Notes under the pieces: generated by a model
What the model saw: only the letters and a program-made list of their open reading frames with translations
What the model was told of the DNA's origin: nothing
Databases searched by the model: none
NCBI GenBank assembly: GCA_016716715.1
Contig: JADJVE010000007.1
Location: 124,001 to 188,000, forward strand
Direction: 5' to 3'
DNA from: Acidobacteriota bacterium
Lineage (GTDB): Bacteria; Acidobacteriota; Thermoanaerobaculia; UBA5066
DNA length: 64,000 nucleotides
Program-made: the position numbers and the translations under genes
Shown: one piece after another, positions 53,421-64,000 of the stretch
Position numbering within the stretch: the first letter of the stretch is position 1
Layout: every line of letters begins with the position of its first letter

Positions 53421-53456
53421 CCTCTTAACCTTCTAAGAAAATCTTTGTCCTCTTCC
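53421..53456 (-). repeat. Unpaired dispersed repeat copy before lptFG
   Basis: Reverse orientation, reading AACCTTCTAAGAAAATCTTT on the + strand, flanked by CCTCTT on both sides. It ends 16 bases before the lptFG GTG, where a ribosome binding site would be expected. Confidence 0.65.
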
Positions 53457-53472
53457 GGCTACCATCGGTCCC

Positions 53473-55773
53473 GTGCTGCGTCGGCTGGATCGGTACGTCT
53501 TCAGCGAGGTGCTGGCACCGACCGTCGTCGGCTTTCTCGCCTACACCGGCTTCATGGCGGTGCGCGGCCTCGTCCAGTTCTCCGATCTGCTCGTCCAGAG
53601 CGAGCAGCCGCTCGCCGAGGCCGGGATCGTCCTTGCCCTCTCCCTCCCGCACATCGTCGTCCTCACGCTGCCGGTCGCCTTCCTGCTCGGCCTCCTCATC
53701 GGCATCGGGAGAATGTCGGCCGACTCGGAGCTGACCGCCCTCCGGGCCTCGGGCATCGACCTGGCCGGTCTCTACCGCCCGATCGGCGTCCTCGCGGCGG
53801 CCATCGCCGGGCTCACGCTGTTTCTCATGCTCGCCGTCGTCCCCCGGACGAACCACCTGCTCTACACGATGAAGCTCCGCCTCTCGAGCTTCGCGTTCGC
53901 CCAGCGGATCCAGCCAGGCGTCTTCAGCCCCGAGTTCGGGGGCCTGAGGGTCTACGTCGAGAAGGCGTCCGCCGACCGCCGCGAGCTCTCCGGTCTCATC
54001 ATCTCGGACCGCTCGAACCCCGACGAGGGCGACCGCCTCACGCTGGCCCGCAAGGGCTGGCTCGAGCTCGAGGAGGACCAGGGCCGCCTCTGGCTGCGGG
54101 TCGAAGGCGCCGAGACGCATCACCAGCAGGACGGCGGCAAGTCCTACGACGTGACGTCCTTCTCCAAGCAGCGGATGGTCCTCCAGGACAACGGCCCGGC
54201 CGGTCTCGTGAAAGAGAAGCTCATTCGCGAGCAGAACCTCCGGGAGCTCATCGCCCGGGCCGCCGCTCCCTCCCGCAGGCCCGAGGACCGCCGCCTGGCC
54301 ATGACCGAAGTCCACAAGAAGTTCGCCCTGCCTGCCGCGTGCCTCGTCTTCGGGCTCATCGGACTCCCCCTCGGCATCGTCAACCGGCGCGGCGGCCGCG
54401 CGGCCGGGTTCGCGGTCTCGGTCGGGATCGTGCTCCTCTACTACGCCCTCATCGCAACGGGCGAGGCCCGGGCGATCGAGGGCCGGATGTCCCCCGCCCT
54501 CGCGATGTGGCTGCCGAACGCGCTCCTCCTCGCGTTCGGCCTCTTCGCGCTCGCGCGCGTCCGCCGCGACCGCACCGTCTTCGAAGTGACGTGGCGTACC
54601 CCCGCGCGGCCCGAACCGCAGCAGCCCGCCGGCGCCACGGCCCCGGCCGCCAGGCGGAGCGTTTCGAGCCGGCGGACGATGCGCCTGCCCGGCCTCCTCC
54701 TCATCGACCGCTACGTCGCGCGCCGGTTCCTGGCGACGTTCCTGCTCGTCGTCGCGTCCATCGCGGTTCTCTACGTCCTGATCGACTATCTCGAGATCTC
54801 CGACGACATCGCGCGGAACAAGACGCCGTTCGCGATGGTGCTCCGGTACTACCAGACGTTTCTCGCGCCCATCCTCCTCGACATCGTGCCGTTCGCGTTC
54901 CTCGTCGCGGCCCTCGTCACGACGGCGAGCCTCGTGAGGTCCGCCGAGACGACGGCGCTCCTGTCGCACGGCGTCTCGCTCCACCGCGCCGCAGCGCCGC
55001 TCCTCGTCATGGCCGCCGCCGCGGGCGCGTTCCTGTTCCTCTTCGCCGAGCGCGTCGTGCCGGCCGCGGCGGCCGAGTCCGACCGGCTGCGCTACCTGCT
55101 CAAGGGCCAGACGCCTCCGGCGGCCGGCTCCACCGGCGTCTGGGTGCGAGGCGAACACGGGCGCTTCTTCGCGTCGGCCGCGTACGACCCGGCGACGCGG
55201 CGCGTAGACGGCCTCACCATGCTGCAGATCGATCCGGAGACCTGGCATCTCGAGGCGCGGACCGACACGGAGCACGCGACCGTCGTCCCCGGACGCGGGC
55301 TTCTCGCGCGGGGCGGCTGGGTGCGGTCGTTCACGGGGCCGTCCGCAATGGCCGCGCGGCGGGACGACGACTTCATCCTCGACGCGCCCGAGGCCGCGGC
55401 CGCGTTCGTCGCGGGGCCGTCCGACATCAAGCGCATGAAGTTCTTCGAGCTGCGCCGTTACATCGCGGCGCGGCGGCGCGCGGGAGCCGACTCCGCGGCG
55501 CTCGCGACGGGCCTGTACCAAAAGACGTCGACTGCGGCGTCGGCGCTCCTGCTCACGCTCGTCGGACTCCCCTTCGCCTTCAAATACGGAAAGCGCGGCG
55601 CCGTCGCGGGGATCGGCGTCGCGCTGTTCCTGGGGCTGACCTACCTGTTCCTGACGTCGCTCTTCGTCAGGTTCGGAGAGTCGGGATCGCTCCCTCCCCT
55701 CCTCGCCGCCTGGGTGCCAAACGTCTTCTTCGGCCTCGGCGCGGCCTGGGGACTTCTCGGAGTAAGAACCTAA
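53473..55773 (+). CDS. LptF-LptG fusion, LPS export permease
   Basis: A 766-residue integral membrane protein with two YjgP/YjgQ permease units in one chain. Unit one (about 1-390): RLDRYVFSEVLAPTVVGFLAY, LALSLPHIVVLTLPVAFLLG, ADSELTALRASGI, a periplasmic jellyroll and KKFALPAACLVFGLIGLPLG. A Pro/Ala-rich linker (about 395-415) leads to unit two: LIDRYVARRFLATFLLVVA, LLDIVPFAFLVAAL, ETTALLSHGVSL and TLVGLPFAFKYGKRG. Normally LptF and LptG are separate genes of about 360 residues each. It works with LptB (40.9 kb) and the LptC-like protein (38.8 kb). GTG 53473 is the start. Confidence 0.88.
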   Translation: MLRRLDRYVFSEVLAPTVVGFLAYTGFMAVRGLVQFSDLLVQSEQPLAEAGIVLALSLPHIVVLTLPVAFLLGLLIGIGRMSADSELTALRASGIDLAGLYRPIGVLAAAIAGLTLFLMLAVVPRTNHLLYTMKLRLSSFAFAQRIQPGVFSPEFGGLRVYVEKASADRRELSGLIISDRSNPDEGDRLTLARKGWLELEEDQGRLWLRVEGAETHHQQDGGKSYDVTSFSKQRMVLQDNGPAGLVKEKLIREQNLRELIARAAAPSRRPEDRRLAMTEVHKKFALPAACLVFGLIGLPLGIVNRRGGRAAGFAVSVGIVLLYYALIATGEARAIEGRMSPALAMWLPNALLLAFGLFALARVRRDRTVFEVTWRTPARPEPQQPAGATAPAARRSVSSRRTMRLPGLLLIDRYVARRFLATFLLVVASIAVLYVLIDYLEISDDIARNKTPFAMVLRYYQTFLAPILLDIVPFAFLVAALVTTASLVRSAETTALLSHGVSLHRAAAPLLVMAAAAGAFLFLFAERVVPAAAAESDRLRYLLKGQTPPAAGSTGVWVRGEHGRFFASAAYDPATRRVDGLTMLQIDPETWHLEARTDTEHATVVPGRGLLARGGWVRSFTGPSAMAARRDDDFILDAPEAAAAFVAGPSDIKRMKFFELRRYIAARRRAGADSAALATGLYQKTSTAASALLLTLVGLPFAFKYGKRGAVAGIGVALFLGLTYLFLTSLFVRFGESGSLPPLLAAWVPNVFFGLGAAWGLLGVRT

Positions 55774-55822
55774 GAGAAGATCTTCTTAGAAGGTGCCCGA
55801 GCCCCTTTCTAAGAAATCCCTC

Positions 55823-55825
<3 letters not shown>
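55771..55825. terminator. Bidirectional hairpin made by a close inverted repeat pair between convergent genes
   Basis: The left arm TAAGAGAAGATCTTCTTAGA starts at 55771 and the right arm (55802-55825) is nearly its inverse, with TTTCTAAGAAATCCCTCTTA. The loop is about 7 bases. The TAA stop of lptFG forms the outer end of the left arm and the TAA stop of ahcY (minus strand) the outer end of the right arm. A shared terminator is the natural role; no U-tract is evident on either side. Confidence 0.65.
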
Positions 55826-58128
<2,303 letters not shown>

Positions 58129-58133
58129 CGCGA

Positions 58134-58159
58134 GGTTATATCACAGAATCAGATTCTGT
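58134..58159 (-). promoter_or_regulatory. Operator palindrome overlapping a promoter of the ArsR-methyltransferase gene
   Basis: ACAGAATCAGATTCTGT at 58143-58159 is a perfect palindrome around its central base. On the minus strand TATAAC (58139-58134) follows directly and would be a -10 box only 5 bases from the GTG start, so the transcript would be leaderless and the palindrome would cover the spacer. This is the expected place for autoregulation by an ArsR-type repressor. Confidence 0.6.
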
Positions 58160-58168
58160 TGATGTAAC

Positions 58169-59335
58169 TCAGACCTTCGCCGGAACGGCGGCACCCGCCG
58201 CGGCCGCCAGCGCGGCCGCCTTGTCCGTCTGCTCCCAGGTGAACTCCGGGAGACGGCGGCCGAAGTGGCCGTAGGACGCGGTCTTCTTGAAGATCGGCCG
58301 GCGCAGCTGGAGGGTCTCGATGATGCCCTTCGGCGTGAGCAGGAAGTGGTCCCGGACGATCTTCGAGAGGATCTCGGGGTCGACCTTCGACGTCCCGAAC
58401 GCGTCCACGTAGACGGAGACGGGGTCCGCCACGCCGATCGCATACGCGAGCTGGACTTCCACCTTGTCGGCGAGGCCCGCCGCGACGAGGTTCTTGGCGA
58501 TGTAGCGCGCCATGTACGAGGCCGACCGGTCCACCTTCGTCGCGTCCTTGCCCGAGAACGCCCCGCCGCCGTGGCGCCCGTAGCCGCCGTACGTGTCGAC
58601 GATGATCTTCCGGCCCGTGAGGCCGGTGTCGCCCTGCGGCCCACCGGTGACGAAGCGGCCGGTCGGGTTGATGTGGAACTTCGTCTTCTCGTCCATGAGG
58701 GCCGCCGGAACGACCGGCTTGATGATCTCCTCGCGGATCGCCTCGCGGAGCTCGGGCGTCGGGATCGACTCGGAGTGCTGCGTCGAGATGACGACCGTGT
58801 CCACGCGCACGGGCTTGCCGTCCGCGTACTCCACCGAGACCTGGCTCTTGCCGTCCGGGCGCAGCCACTCGAGCGTGCGGTTCTTGCGGGCCTCGGCGAG
58901 ACGCATCGTGAGCTTGTGGGCGAGCGTGATCGGGAGCGGCATGAGCTCCTCGGTCTCGCGCACGGCGAGGCCGAACATGAGGCCCTGGTCGCCCGCGCCG
59001 CCCGTGTCGACGCCCATCGCAATGTCCGGCGACTGCTTGTCGATCGTGGAGATCACGGCGCACGTTTCGTAGTCGAATCCGTACTTTGCCCGCGTGTAGC
59101 CGACGTCCTTGATCGTCTGCCGCACGATGCCGGGGATGTCGACGTACGTCTTCGTCGTGATCTCGCCTGCGATGAGGGCGAGACCTGTCGTCACGAGCGT
59201 TTCGCACGCGACGCGGCCCATCGGGTCGTCCGTCAGGATGGCATCGAGGATGGCGTCCGAGATCTGGTCGGCGATCTTGTCGGGATGCCCCTCGGTGACG
59301 GACTCCGACGTGAAGAGATGACGGTTCTTGCTCAT
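58169..59335 (-). CDS. metK: S-adenosylmethionine synthetase
   Basis: Makes SAM from methionine and ATP. The 388-residue protein starts at ATG 59335. Signatures: [20 protein letters not shown] at the N-terminus, [10 protein letters not shown] near 115, [20 protein letters not shown] and [19 protein letters not shown]. It is followed by the ArsR-methyltransferase and ahcY genes, so synthesis and recycling of SAM are side by side. Confidence 0.97.
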   Translation of the reverse strand: MSKNRHLFTSESVTEGHPDKIADQISDAILDAILTDDPMGRVACETLVTTGLALIAGEITTKTYVDIPGIVRQTIKDVGYTRAKYGFDYETCAVISTIDKQSPDIAMGVDTGGAGDQGLMFGLAVRETEELMPLPITLAHKLTMRLAEARKNRTLEWLRPDGKSQVSVEYADGKPVRVDTVVISTQHSESIPTPELREAIREEIIKPVVPAALMDEKTKFHINPTGRFVTGGPQGDTGLTGRKIIVDTYGGYGRHGGGAFSGKDATKVDRSASYMARYIAKNLVAAGLADKVEVQLAYAIGVADPVSVYVDAFGTSKVDPEILSKIVRDHFLLTPKGIIETLQLRRPIFKKTASYGHFGRRLPEFTWEQTDKAAALAAAAGAAVPAKV

Positions 59336-59369
59336 GAAATGTCTCCGCGCCGCGTGCGGCGAAAGGCGG

Positions 59370-59375
59370 ATGTTA
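59370..59375 (-). promoter_or_regulatory. Possible -10 element of metK
   Basis: TAACAT on the minus strand in the 56-base gap between rsmD and metK, 34 bases before the metK ATG. A -35-like CTGACC lies at 59395-59390 with a short 14-base spacer, so the call is tentative. Confidence 0.4.
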
Positions 59376-59391
59376 GCAGGCGGGAAATCGG

Positions 59392-59913
59392 TCAGGGACG
59401 GTAGATCAGGAACCGCGTGAGGCCGTAGCGGCGGCGGTCGGACGGCGAAACGCCGCCTGGAGAGAGTTCGGAATCGTCGCCGCGTTCGTGGAACAGCCAC
59501 CCGCCGACCACGACGACCGAGAGAAGGAGTTGAAGATCGGATTCGGAAGAGATTTCTTTGAAAGGGGGATCGTGGAAGACCACGTCGAACGAGGCACGTC
59601 CGGGCGCAAATCTTCCTGCGGACATCACCTCGAGCCGCGACGTGGCCGTTGCGCCGAGACGCTCCACGTTCCCCCTCAAGACCTCCGCGACCTTCCGATC
59701 CGCTTCGACGAACGTCGCGTGCGCCGCGCCCCGCGAGAGGGCCTCGAGCCCGTACGCCCCTGAGCCGGCGCACGCGTCGAGGACGCGCGCACCGCGGATC
59801 GCGTCCCCGAGGATGTCGAACGCCGCCTTGCGTGCGACCTCCGTCGTCGGCCGGATCCCATCCGGCACCTCGAGCTTCCGCCCGCGCCACTCCCCTGCCG
59901 TGATGCGGACCAC
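59392..59913 (-). CDS. rsmD: 16S rRNA guanine(966)-N2 methyltransferase RsmD
   Basis: Methylates G966 of 16S rRNA. The 173-residue protein has the start [38 protein letters not shown] motif [19 protein letters not shown] and the catalytic HDPPF (usually DPPY). A copy of the dispersed repeat encodes the segment right after this motif (FKEISSESD). The C-terminal segment is slightly divergent. GTG 59913 abuts the stop of the upstream gene. Confidence 0.9.
   Translation of the reverse strand: MVRITAGEWRGRKLEVPDGIRPTTEVARKAAFDILGDAIRGARVLDACAGSGAYGLEALSRGAAHATFVEADRKVAEVLRGNVERLGATATSRLEVMSAGRFAPGRASFDVVFHDPPFKEISSESDLQLLLSVVVVGGWLFHERGDDSELSPGGVSPSDRRRYGLTRFLIYRP
59544..59568 (+). repeat. Dispersed repeat copy in rsmD
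   Basis: GGAAGAGATTTCTTTGAAAG followed by GGGG on the + strand, antisense to rsmD, next to the catalytic DPPF codons. Confidence 0.65.
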
Positions 59914-60675
59914 CTAGTGCCGCCTTGCGGGGGGAACCGGCGTCGGGGCCGGCCCCACCTTCTCGGGATTCTCGAAAAGCCGCGCAATGTCCCCCCGGTA
60001 GAGGAAGAGGCGCATCTTGTGGCTGCCGTCGCCCCCCGTAACGGCCATCTCCTCGAGCTCGAAGTCGTGGTCGAGCACGTCGTCGTGGACGATGCGGTAC
60101 CAGACGCCGTCGGACCGCTTCTTCAGGAGAGACCCGGCCTTGAGGCCCTTCGTGTCCCAGTTGATCTCGGACGGGTCCTCCTTCTCGAAGCGCGCTCGCA
60201 GGTCCTCGATGGCGCCCCGCGCATGCCCGACGGCGAGCGGGAGGGTCGAGAGCTCGTCGAATGGGTATGCCCGGATCTTCCCCGGCCCGTCCGCGATCTC
60301 CAGCCGCATGCGTCGGGCGGCCGAGTCGCCCAGCACCATGCGGGCCGGATCCTCGACGTCGCGCCGCTCCACGACGAGCGCGTCCTGGCAGACCCGCTTG
60401 ATGACCTCGAGCTCCTGCTGCGAGACGGTTCGACGCTCCATCGTGTCGACTCCGCGGAAGCTCAGGATCTTCACGAGCGTGCCGTCGTCGAAGAGCGCCG
60501 TGCGCTCGCGGCCGACGCCCTGCCACGACTCGAGCGCGATGACGAGGCGGGGATTCCGGATCTCCGGAGTCCGCGTGGGCGTGACCGTGGCGGTCGGCGT
60601 CGGCGTGAGCGTCGGGAACGGCGCTTCGCCCGGCGCAAACGCGAGCGCGGCCGCGAGGACGAAGAAAACGCTCAC
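59914..60675 (-). CDS. Secreted protein of unknown function
   Basis: A 253-residue protein with a signal peptide ([18 protein letters not shown]) and then a Thr/Pro-rich linker (about 19-40, [17 protein letters not shown]). The folded part starts with [20 protein letters not shown] and includes [20 protein letters not shown], a motif for a surface domain I cannot name. It ends in a Pro/Arg tail. Its stop touches the rsmD start. Confidence 0.6.
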   Translation of the reverse strand: MSVFFVLAAALAFAPGEAPFPTLTPTPTATVTPTRTPEIRNPRLVIALESWQGVGRERTALFDDGTLVKILSFRGVDTMERRTVSQQELEVIKRVCQDALVVERRDVEDPARMVLGDSAARRMRLEIADGPGKIRAYPFDELSTLPLAVGHARGAIEDLRARFEKEDPSEINWDTKGLKAGSLLKKRSDGVWYRIVHDDVLDHDFELEEMAVTGGDGSHKMRLFLYRGDIARLFENPEKVGPAPTPVPPARRH

Positions 60676-61619
60676 GAGGGGACCCCGGCCGCGCGCCGGA
60701 GCGCGCGCGAGAAGTTGAGACGCGCGGCGGCGGCGGCGCGCTCGGGCCCCGGCAGGGGCTCGAGGAGCCGGCGCCAGATTTCCTCTTGCTTCGGACGCGC
60801 ATCCGCCGCAAGGGGCTCGTCGAGCGATCTCGAAGCATCGGAACCGATGGTTGAAGATTTCTTAGAAGGTGAATGGGAGCCCGCCCAGCCTGGAAGCACA
60901 TCGCCGAAGAGTTCGAGCTCCGCCGCGAGCCCAACCGCCTGGCCCCAATTACCTTCTAAGAAAATCTCTTCGATCCCTCTTCTCATTCGGTCGCCCGAAA
61001 GGCGACCGAATGCATCTCCCTTTCGTGCCGCTTTCAGAGCCTTTCCGAACTCCGCGTCCCAGGCGAAGCCAAGCCGCACCGCGTACTTCACCGCGCGGTA
61101 CGCGCGCGTGGGGTCGTCGACGAGGGACTTCGCGTGCAGGAGCCGCAGGGTCTTCGCCGCGAGGTCGCGCTTGCCGCCGAAGGGGTCGAGGGTCGCGCCG
61201 ACGAGGCCGCGCTTCCCGATGCGCCGCGCCATCGCGTGGATCGTGAAGTCCCGTCGCCCGAGGTCGTCGTCGATCGTGGCCGTGCCCGTCACGACGGGCA
61301 GGCTCGCGGGCGCGGGGTATTCCTCGCGCCGCGTCGCCGCGAGGTCGACGCGCAGGCCGCCGGGCGCTTCGAGCGTCGCCGTTCCGAATCGCTCGTGCCG
61401 CGCCTTGAGCGTCCAGCCCGGGAGCGCCGCGAGGCGGGAGGCGAGCTCCAGCGCGCTCGCGGCCCCCGCCTCCACGGCGAGGTCGACGTCTTTCGTCGGG
61501 CGCCCGAGCAGCAGGTCGCGCAGCGCGCCTCCAACGAGCCAGAGTCCCATCTCGCGGCGCTCCGCCGCCTCGCCGATCCGGGCGAGAAACGGCCGGAGGT
61601 CTTCCGCGTCCGGCGTCAT
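60672..61619 (-). CDS. CCA-adding enzyme / poly(A) polymerase family nucleotidyltransferase
   Basis: A 315-residue class II nucleotidyltransferase. [23 protein letters not shown] near 29-51 has the GGxxRD loop and the DxD metal site. [17 protein letters not shown] and [20 protein letters not shown] follow, then the RNA-binding neck [17 protein letters not shown]. Tail length is shorter than usual for full CCA enzymes. CCA addition and poly(A) addition cannot be told apart by eye. Two inverted repeat copies lie in the C-terminal part (EIFLEGNW and SHSPSKKSS). ATG 61619 overlaps the dnaE stop. Confidence 0.82.
   Translation of the reverse strand: MTPDAEDLRPFLARIGEAAERREMGLWLVGGALRDLLLGRPTKDVDLAVEAGAASALELASRLAALPGWTLKARHERFGTATLEAPGGLRVDLAATRREEYPAPASLPVVTGTATIDDDLGRRDFTIHAMARRIGKRGLVGATLDPFGGKRDLAAKTLRLLHAKSLVDDPTRAYRAVKYAVRLGFAWDAEFGKALKAARKGDAFGRLSGDRMRRGIEEIFLEGNWGQAVGLAAELELFGDVLPGWAGSHSPSKKSSTIGSDASRSLDEPLAADARPKQEEIWRRLLEPLPGPERAAAAARLNFSRALRRAAGVPS
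60853..60971. repeat. Inverted pair of dispersed repeat inside the CCA-type gene
   Basis: The left copy has GAAGATTTCTTAGAAGGTG at 60853-60871, the best match to the consensus in the window. The right, inverted copy has ATTACCTTCTAAGAAAATCT from 60948. They are 75 bases apart. The gene reads the right copy as EIFLEGNW and the left as SPSKKSST, so protein sequence differs while DNA is kept. Confidence 0.75.
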
Positions 61620-64000
61620 GCCGACGGCGCGTAGCCGTACCGGACGGATCCCGGGCCGAGGAGCGTCTCCATCGACGTCGTGAACTCCGGCGTGGGCCGA
61701 ATCCAGTACTCCGACGACAGCTTGAGCGGGGCCGCGAACTGGCCCGAGCGGCGCATCTCGAGAAAGACCGGCGTCGAGCCCGGGAACCTTCTGAGAATCT
61801 CTCCGAGCGACTTCTCGTCGAACGTGTCGAAGTTCGATGGGGCGATCACGACGTGCCGCGCGCCCTGCTCCTTCATCCCCTCGAGCGGCTGGATCTCCCG
61901 CGCGATCACCTCGATCGGCATCGACGACGTCTCGCCCTCGTGCTCGCCGGAAGCGGTGCCGCCGCCGATCTGCATCGAGGATCGGACGGTCCCGGTCACG
62001 AGAATGGCCTTGCCGGGCACGAACCAGCCGTTGATGCGCTCCAGCAGGCTCGCGAAGACCGTGACGGGCACGGTGCCCGTGAGATCCTCGACGACCGCCT
62101 TCGCCATCATCTTCCCCTCGTTCTGGCCCTTCTTGATCTGGTTCTTCTTGATCGAGGACACGAGGCCGACGAGCTTGACCGGCGCGTCGAGCCGTTCGTG
62201 GAGCGTCTCGCATGTCGCGTCGCCGAACATGCGGATCTCGTCCTCGAACCGCGTCAGCGGATGGCCCGTGATGTAGAACCCGAGCGTCTCCTTCTCGAAG
62301 CGGATCTTCTCGTCCGCGCTCATCTCGGGCTTGTCCGGGAAGCGGTCTTCCACCTGCGCGTCCTTCGGGACGTCGAAGAGGAGGCTCTGGTTCGACGTCG
62401 CGGCCTCGCGGGCGGCCGCGGCCACGTCGACCGCCATGTCGAGGCCGTCGAGAAGGGCCGCGCGGGTCTTGCCGAGCGTGTCGAAGCACCCGGACTTCAC
62501 GAGCGCCTCGATGACGCGCCGGTTGTTGAGCCGCAGGTCGACGCGCGAGCAGAAGTCCGTGAGCGACCGGAACGGCCCCTCGCCCCGGCGCGCGTCGAGA
62601 ACGGAGTTGACCGAGCCGTCGCCGACGCCCTTGACGGCGCCGAGGCCGAATCGGATGGAATCGCCGTCGGGCGTGAAGGACAGCTCCGACTTGTTGACGT
62701 CCGGCGGGAGGACCGCGATCTTCATCTCGCGGCACGTGTTGACGTACTTCACGACGTCGTCCGAGCTCCCCGACGAGGCCGTCAGCGTCGCCGCGAGGAA
62801 CTCCACGGGGTGGTGGACCTTCATCCAGGCCGTGCGGTAGGCGAGGAGCGCGTAGACGACCGAGTGCGACTTGTTGAAGCCGTAACGCCCGAACGGCAGG
62901 ATGAGCGCCCACAGCTCCTCGGCCTTTTTCTTCGGCGTCCCGGCGGCCGCCGCCTTCTTCATGAACTTGTCGCCCTCGGCCTTGAGGAGCGCGTCGTCCT
63001 TCTTGCCGATGGCCTTGCGGAGCTTGTCGGCCTCGCCGGGCGAATAGCCCGCCACGGCGCGGGCCGCGAGCATGACCTGCTCCTGGTAGACGAGGATGCC
63101 GTACGTTTCCTTCAGGATCGGCTCGAGCTGCGGGAGCGGGTACTCGAACTTCTTGCCGCGCCGGCGCTCGATGTAGATCTCGACCGTGCCCGCGTCGAGG
63201 GCGCCCGGCCGGTAGAGGGCGTTCAAGGCGGCAAGGTCCTCGAAGACGTCGGGCCTCACGCGGCGGAGGAGGTCGCGCATGCCCGACGACTCGAACTGGA
63301 AGATGCCGTCCGTCCTTCCGTCCGCAAACAGCCTGTAGACCTCCGGGTCGTCCAGGGGGATCGTCGAGAGGTCCGGCCTGACGCCCGTCTTTCGCTCGAC
63401 GAACGCGAGCGCGTCGTCGAGGATCGTGAGCGTGATGAGCCCGAGAAAGTCCATCTTCAGGAGGCCCATCCGGTCGACGGACTTCATCTCGAACTGGGTC
63501 GTGATCTCGTCGTTGCTGTTGCGGTAGAGCGGCAGGTACTCGACGAGAGGCCTCGGCGCGATCAGGACGCCGGCGGCGTGGACGCCCGCGTGCCTCGAGA
63601 CACCCTCGAGGCGCTCCCCGAGGTCGAAGAGGCGCCGGTACGTCTCGTTGTCGCGCAGCGCGTCCGCGAGCTCCTTCACGTCCCGGCGGGCCTCGGCGAG
63701 CATCGTCGGCTTGCCCGGGTTCGCCGGGATGAGGGAGCAGAGGCGGTTCACCTCGGCGAGCGGGACGTCGAGGACGCGGCCCACGTCGCGGATGACCGCG
63801 CGGGCCTTCATCGAGTTGAACGTGATGATCTGCCCCACGTTCTCGCGCCCGTACTTGCGGCGCACGTACTCGATGACCTCGCCGCGGCGGCGCTCGCAGA
63901 GGTCGACGTCGATGTCGGGCATCGAGATGCGGTCGGGGTTCAGGAACCGCTCGAAGAGGAGGTCGTACCGAAGCGGGTCGACGTCCGTGATCCCGAGCGC
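61616..64000 (-). CDS. dnaE: DNA polymerase III alpha subunit, C-terminal part (5' end outside window)
   Basis: The replicative polymerase catalytic subunit. The frame is open to the window edge, 794 residues of an enzyme of about 1150. The catalytic Asp pair is visible in PDRISMPDIDVDLCERRRGE near the edge. Further landmarks: GVHAAGVLIAPRPL, MDFLGLITLTILDDAL, FQFESSGMRDLLRRVRP, LPFGRYGFNKSHSVVYALLA and the HhH segment NNRRVIEALVKSGCFD. The C-terminal OB domain (VKLVGLVSSIKKNQIKKGQ) is intact. The stop overlaps the next gene's ATG. Confidence 0.97.
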   Translation of the reverse strand, partial: ALGITDVDPLRYDLLFERFLNPDRISMPDIDVDLCERRRGEVIEYVRRKYGRENVGQIITFNSMKARAVIRDVGRVLDVPLAEVNRLCSLIPANPGKPTMLAEARRDVKELADALRDNETYRRLFDLGERLEGVSRHAGVHAAGVLIAPRPLVEYLPLYRNSNDEITTQFEMKSVDRMGLLKMDFLGLITLTILDDALAFVERKTGVRPDLSTIPLDDPEVYRLFADGRTDGIFQFESSGMRDLLRRVRPDVFEDLAALNALYRPGALDAGTVEIYIERRRGKKFEYPLPQLEPILKETYGILVYQEQVMLAARAVAGYSPGEADKLRKAIGKKDDALLKAEGDKFMKKAAAAGTPKKKAEELWALILPFGRYGFNKSHSVVYALLAYRTAWMKVHHPVEFLAATLTASSGSSDDVVKYVNTCREMKIAVLPPDVNKSELSFTPDGDSIRFGLGAVKGVGDGSVNSVLDARRGEGPFRSLTDFCSRVDLRLNNRRVIEALVKSGCFDTLGKTRAALLDGLDMAVDVAAAAREAATSNQSLLFDVPKDAQVEDRFPDKPEMSADEKIRFEKETLGFYITGHPLTRFEDEIRMFGDATCETLHERLDAPVKLVGLVSSIKKNQIKKGQNEGKMMAKAVVEDLTGTVPVTVFASLLERINGWFVPGKAILVTGTVRSSMQIGGGTASGEHEGETSSMPIEVIAREIQPLEGMKEQGARHVVIAPSNFDTFDEKSLGEILRRFPGSTPVFLEMRRSGQFAAPLKLSSEYWIRPTPEFTTSMETLLGPGSVRYGYAPSA
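61781..61805 (-). repeat. Degenerate dispersed repeat copy in dnaE
   Basis: GAACCTTCTGAGAATCTCTC on the + strand, a weaker match in reverse orientation. It encodes GEILRRFPG near the C-terminus. Confidence 0.45.

Overview
The window is about 64 kb of very GC-rich bacterial DNA, densely packed with housekeeping genes. Many neighbouring genes overlap by 1-4 bases at ATGA, GTGA, TTGA or CTGA junctions. Lipid A and LPS-export genes (lpxB, msbA, lptB, lptC, lptFG) show a Gram-negative envelope. The mix of a sedolisin-type (S53) protease, a PknB kinase fused to a PD40/TolB-like propeller, a DUF4388-DnaJ protein and an Lpt/RpoN/HprK/PTS block points to Acidobacteriota, perhaps the Thermoanaerobaculia. 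This placement is inferred from gene content only; no rRNA gene is present.

Layout. 1-8.4 kb: 3' end of uvrC, a DUF4388-DnaJ-TPR protein, a DUF4126 membrane protein, a large secreted S53 protease, RNase P RNA, and a secreted protein of unknown function. 8.4-30.2 kb: a long + strand run with a NYN/PIN-like nuclease, LD-carboxypeptidase, a cNMP-FHA protein, recG, a site-2 protease, trpS, scpA, scpB, rluB, cmk, rpsA, sppA, an HU-like protein, a HIT protein, two small membrane proteins, lpxB, msbA, yicC, gmk, rpoZ, uracil-DNA glycosylase, a lipoprotein-like protein and priA. 30.2-36.1 kb: an accessory stretch with a methyltransferase, a Ser/Thr kinase-PD40 protein, a small basic-tailed protein, a radical SAM/SPASM protein and a small membrane protein. 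36.1-49.4 kb: accA, recJ, an LptC/OstA protein, lptB, rpoN, hpf, hprK, rapZ, a mannose-type EIIA, HPr, EI, a cupin and an exported coiled-coil protein. 49.4-55.8 kb: miaB, a DUF151 bifunctional nuclease, parA, parB and a single-polypeptide LptF-LptG fusion. 55.8-64 kb, all on the minus strand: ahcY, an ArsR-methyltransferase regulator (SahR-like), metK, rsmD, a secreted protein, a CCA-type nucleotidyltransferase and dnaE (5' end outside the window).

The most unusual feature is a dispersed AT-richer DNA motif in this GC-rich sequence. The core is close to GAAGATTTCTTNGAAGG, usually followed by TGAA and a short G-run. About twenty copies lie in both orientations, between genes and inside conserved genes (ldcA, recG, scpB, yicC, udg, rsmD, the CCA-type gene), often as inverted pairs enclosing GC-rich stems. 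It behaves like an uptake-sequence or REPIN-like family and is the strongest candidate for something undescribed. The second is the kinase / small protein / radical SAM-SPASM / membrane protein cassette at 31.4-36.1 kb.

No tRNA, rRNA, CRISPR array, insertion sequence or prophage was found by eye.
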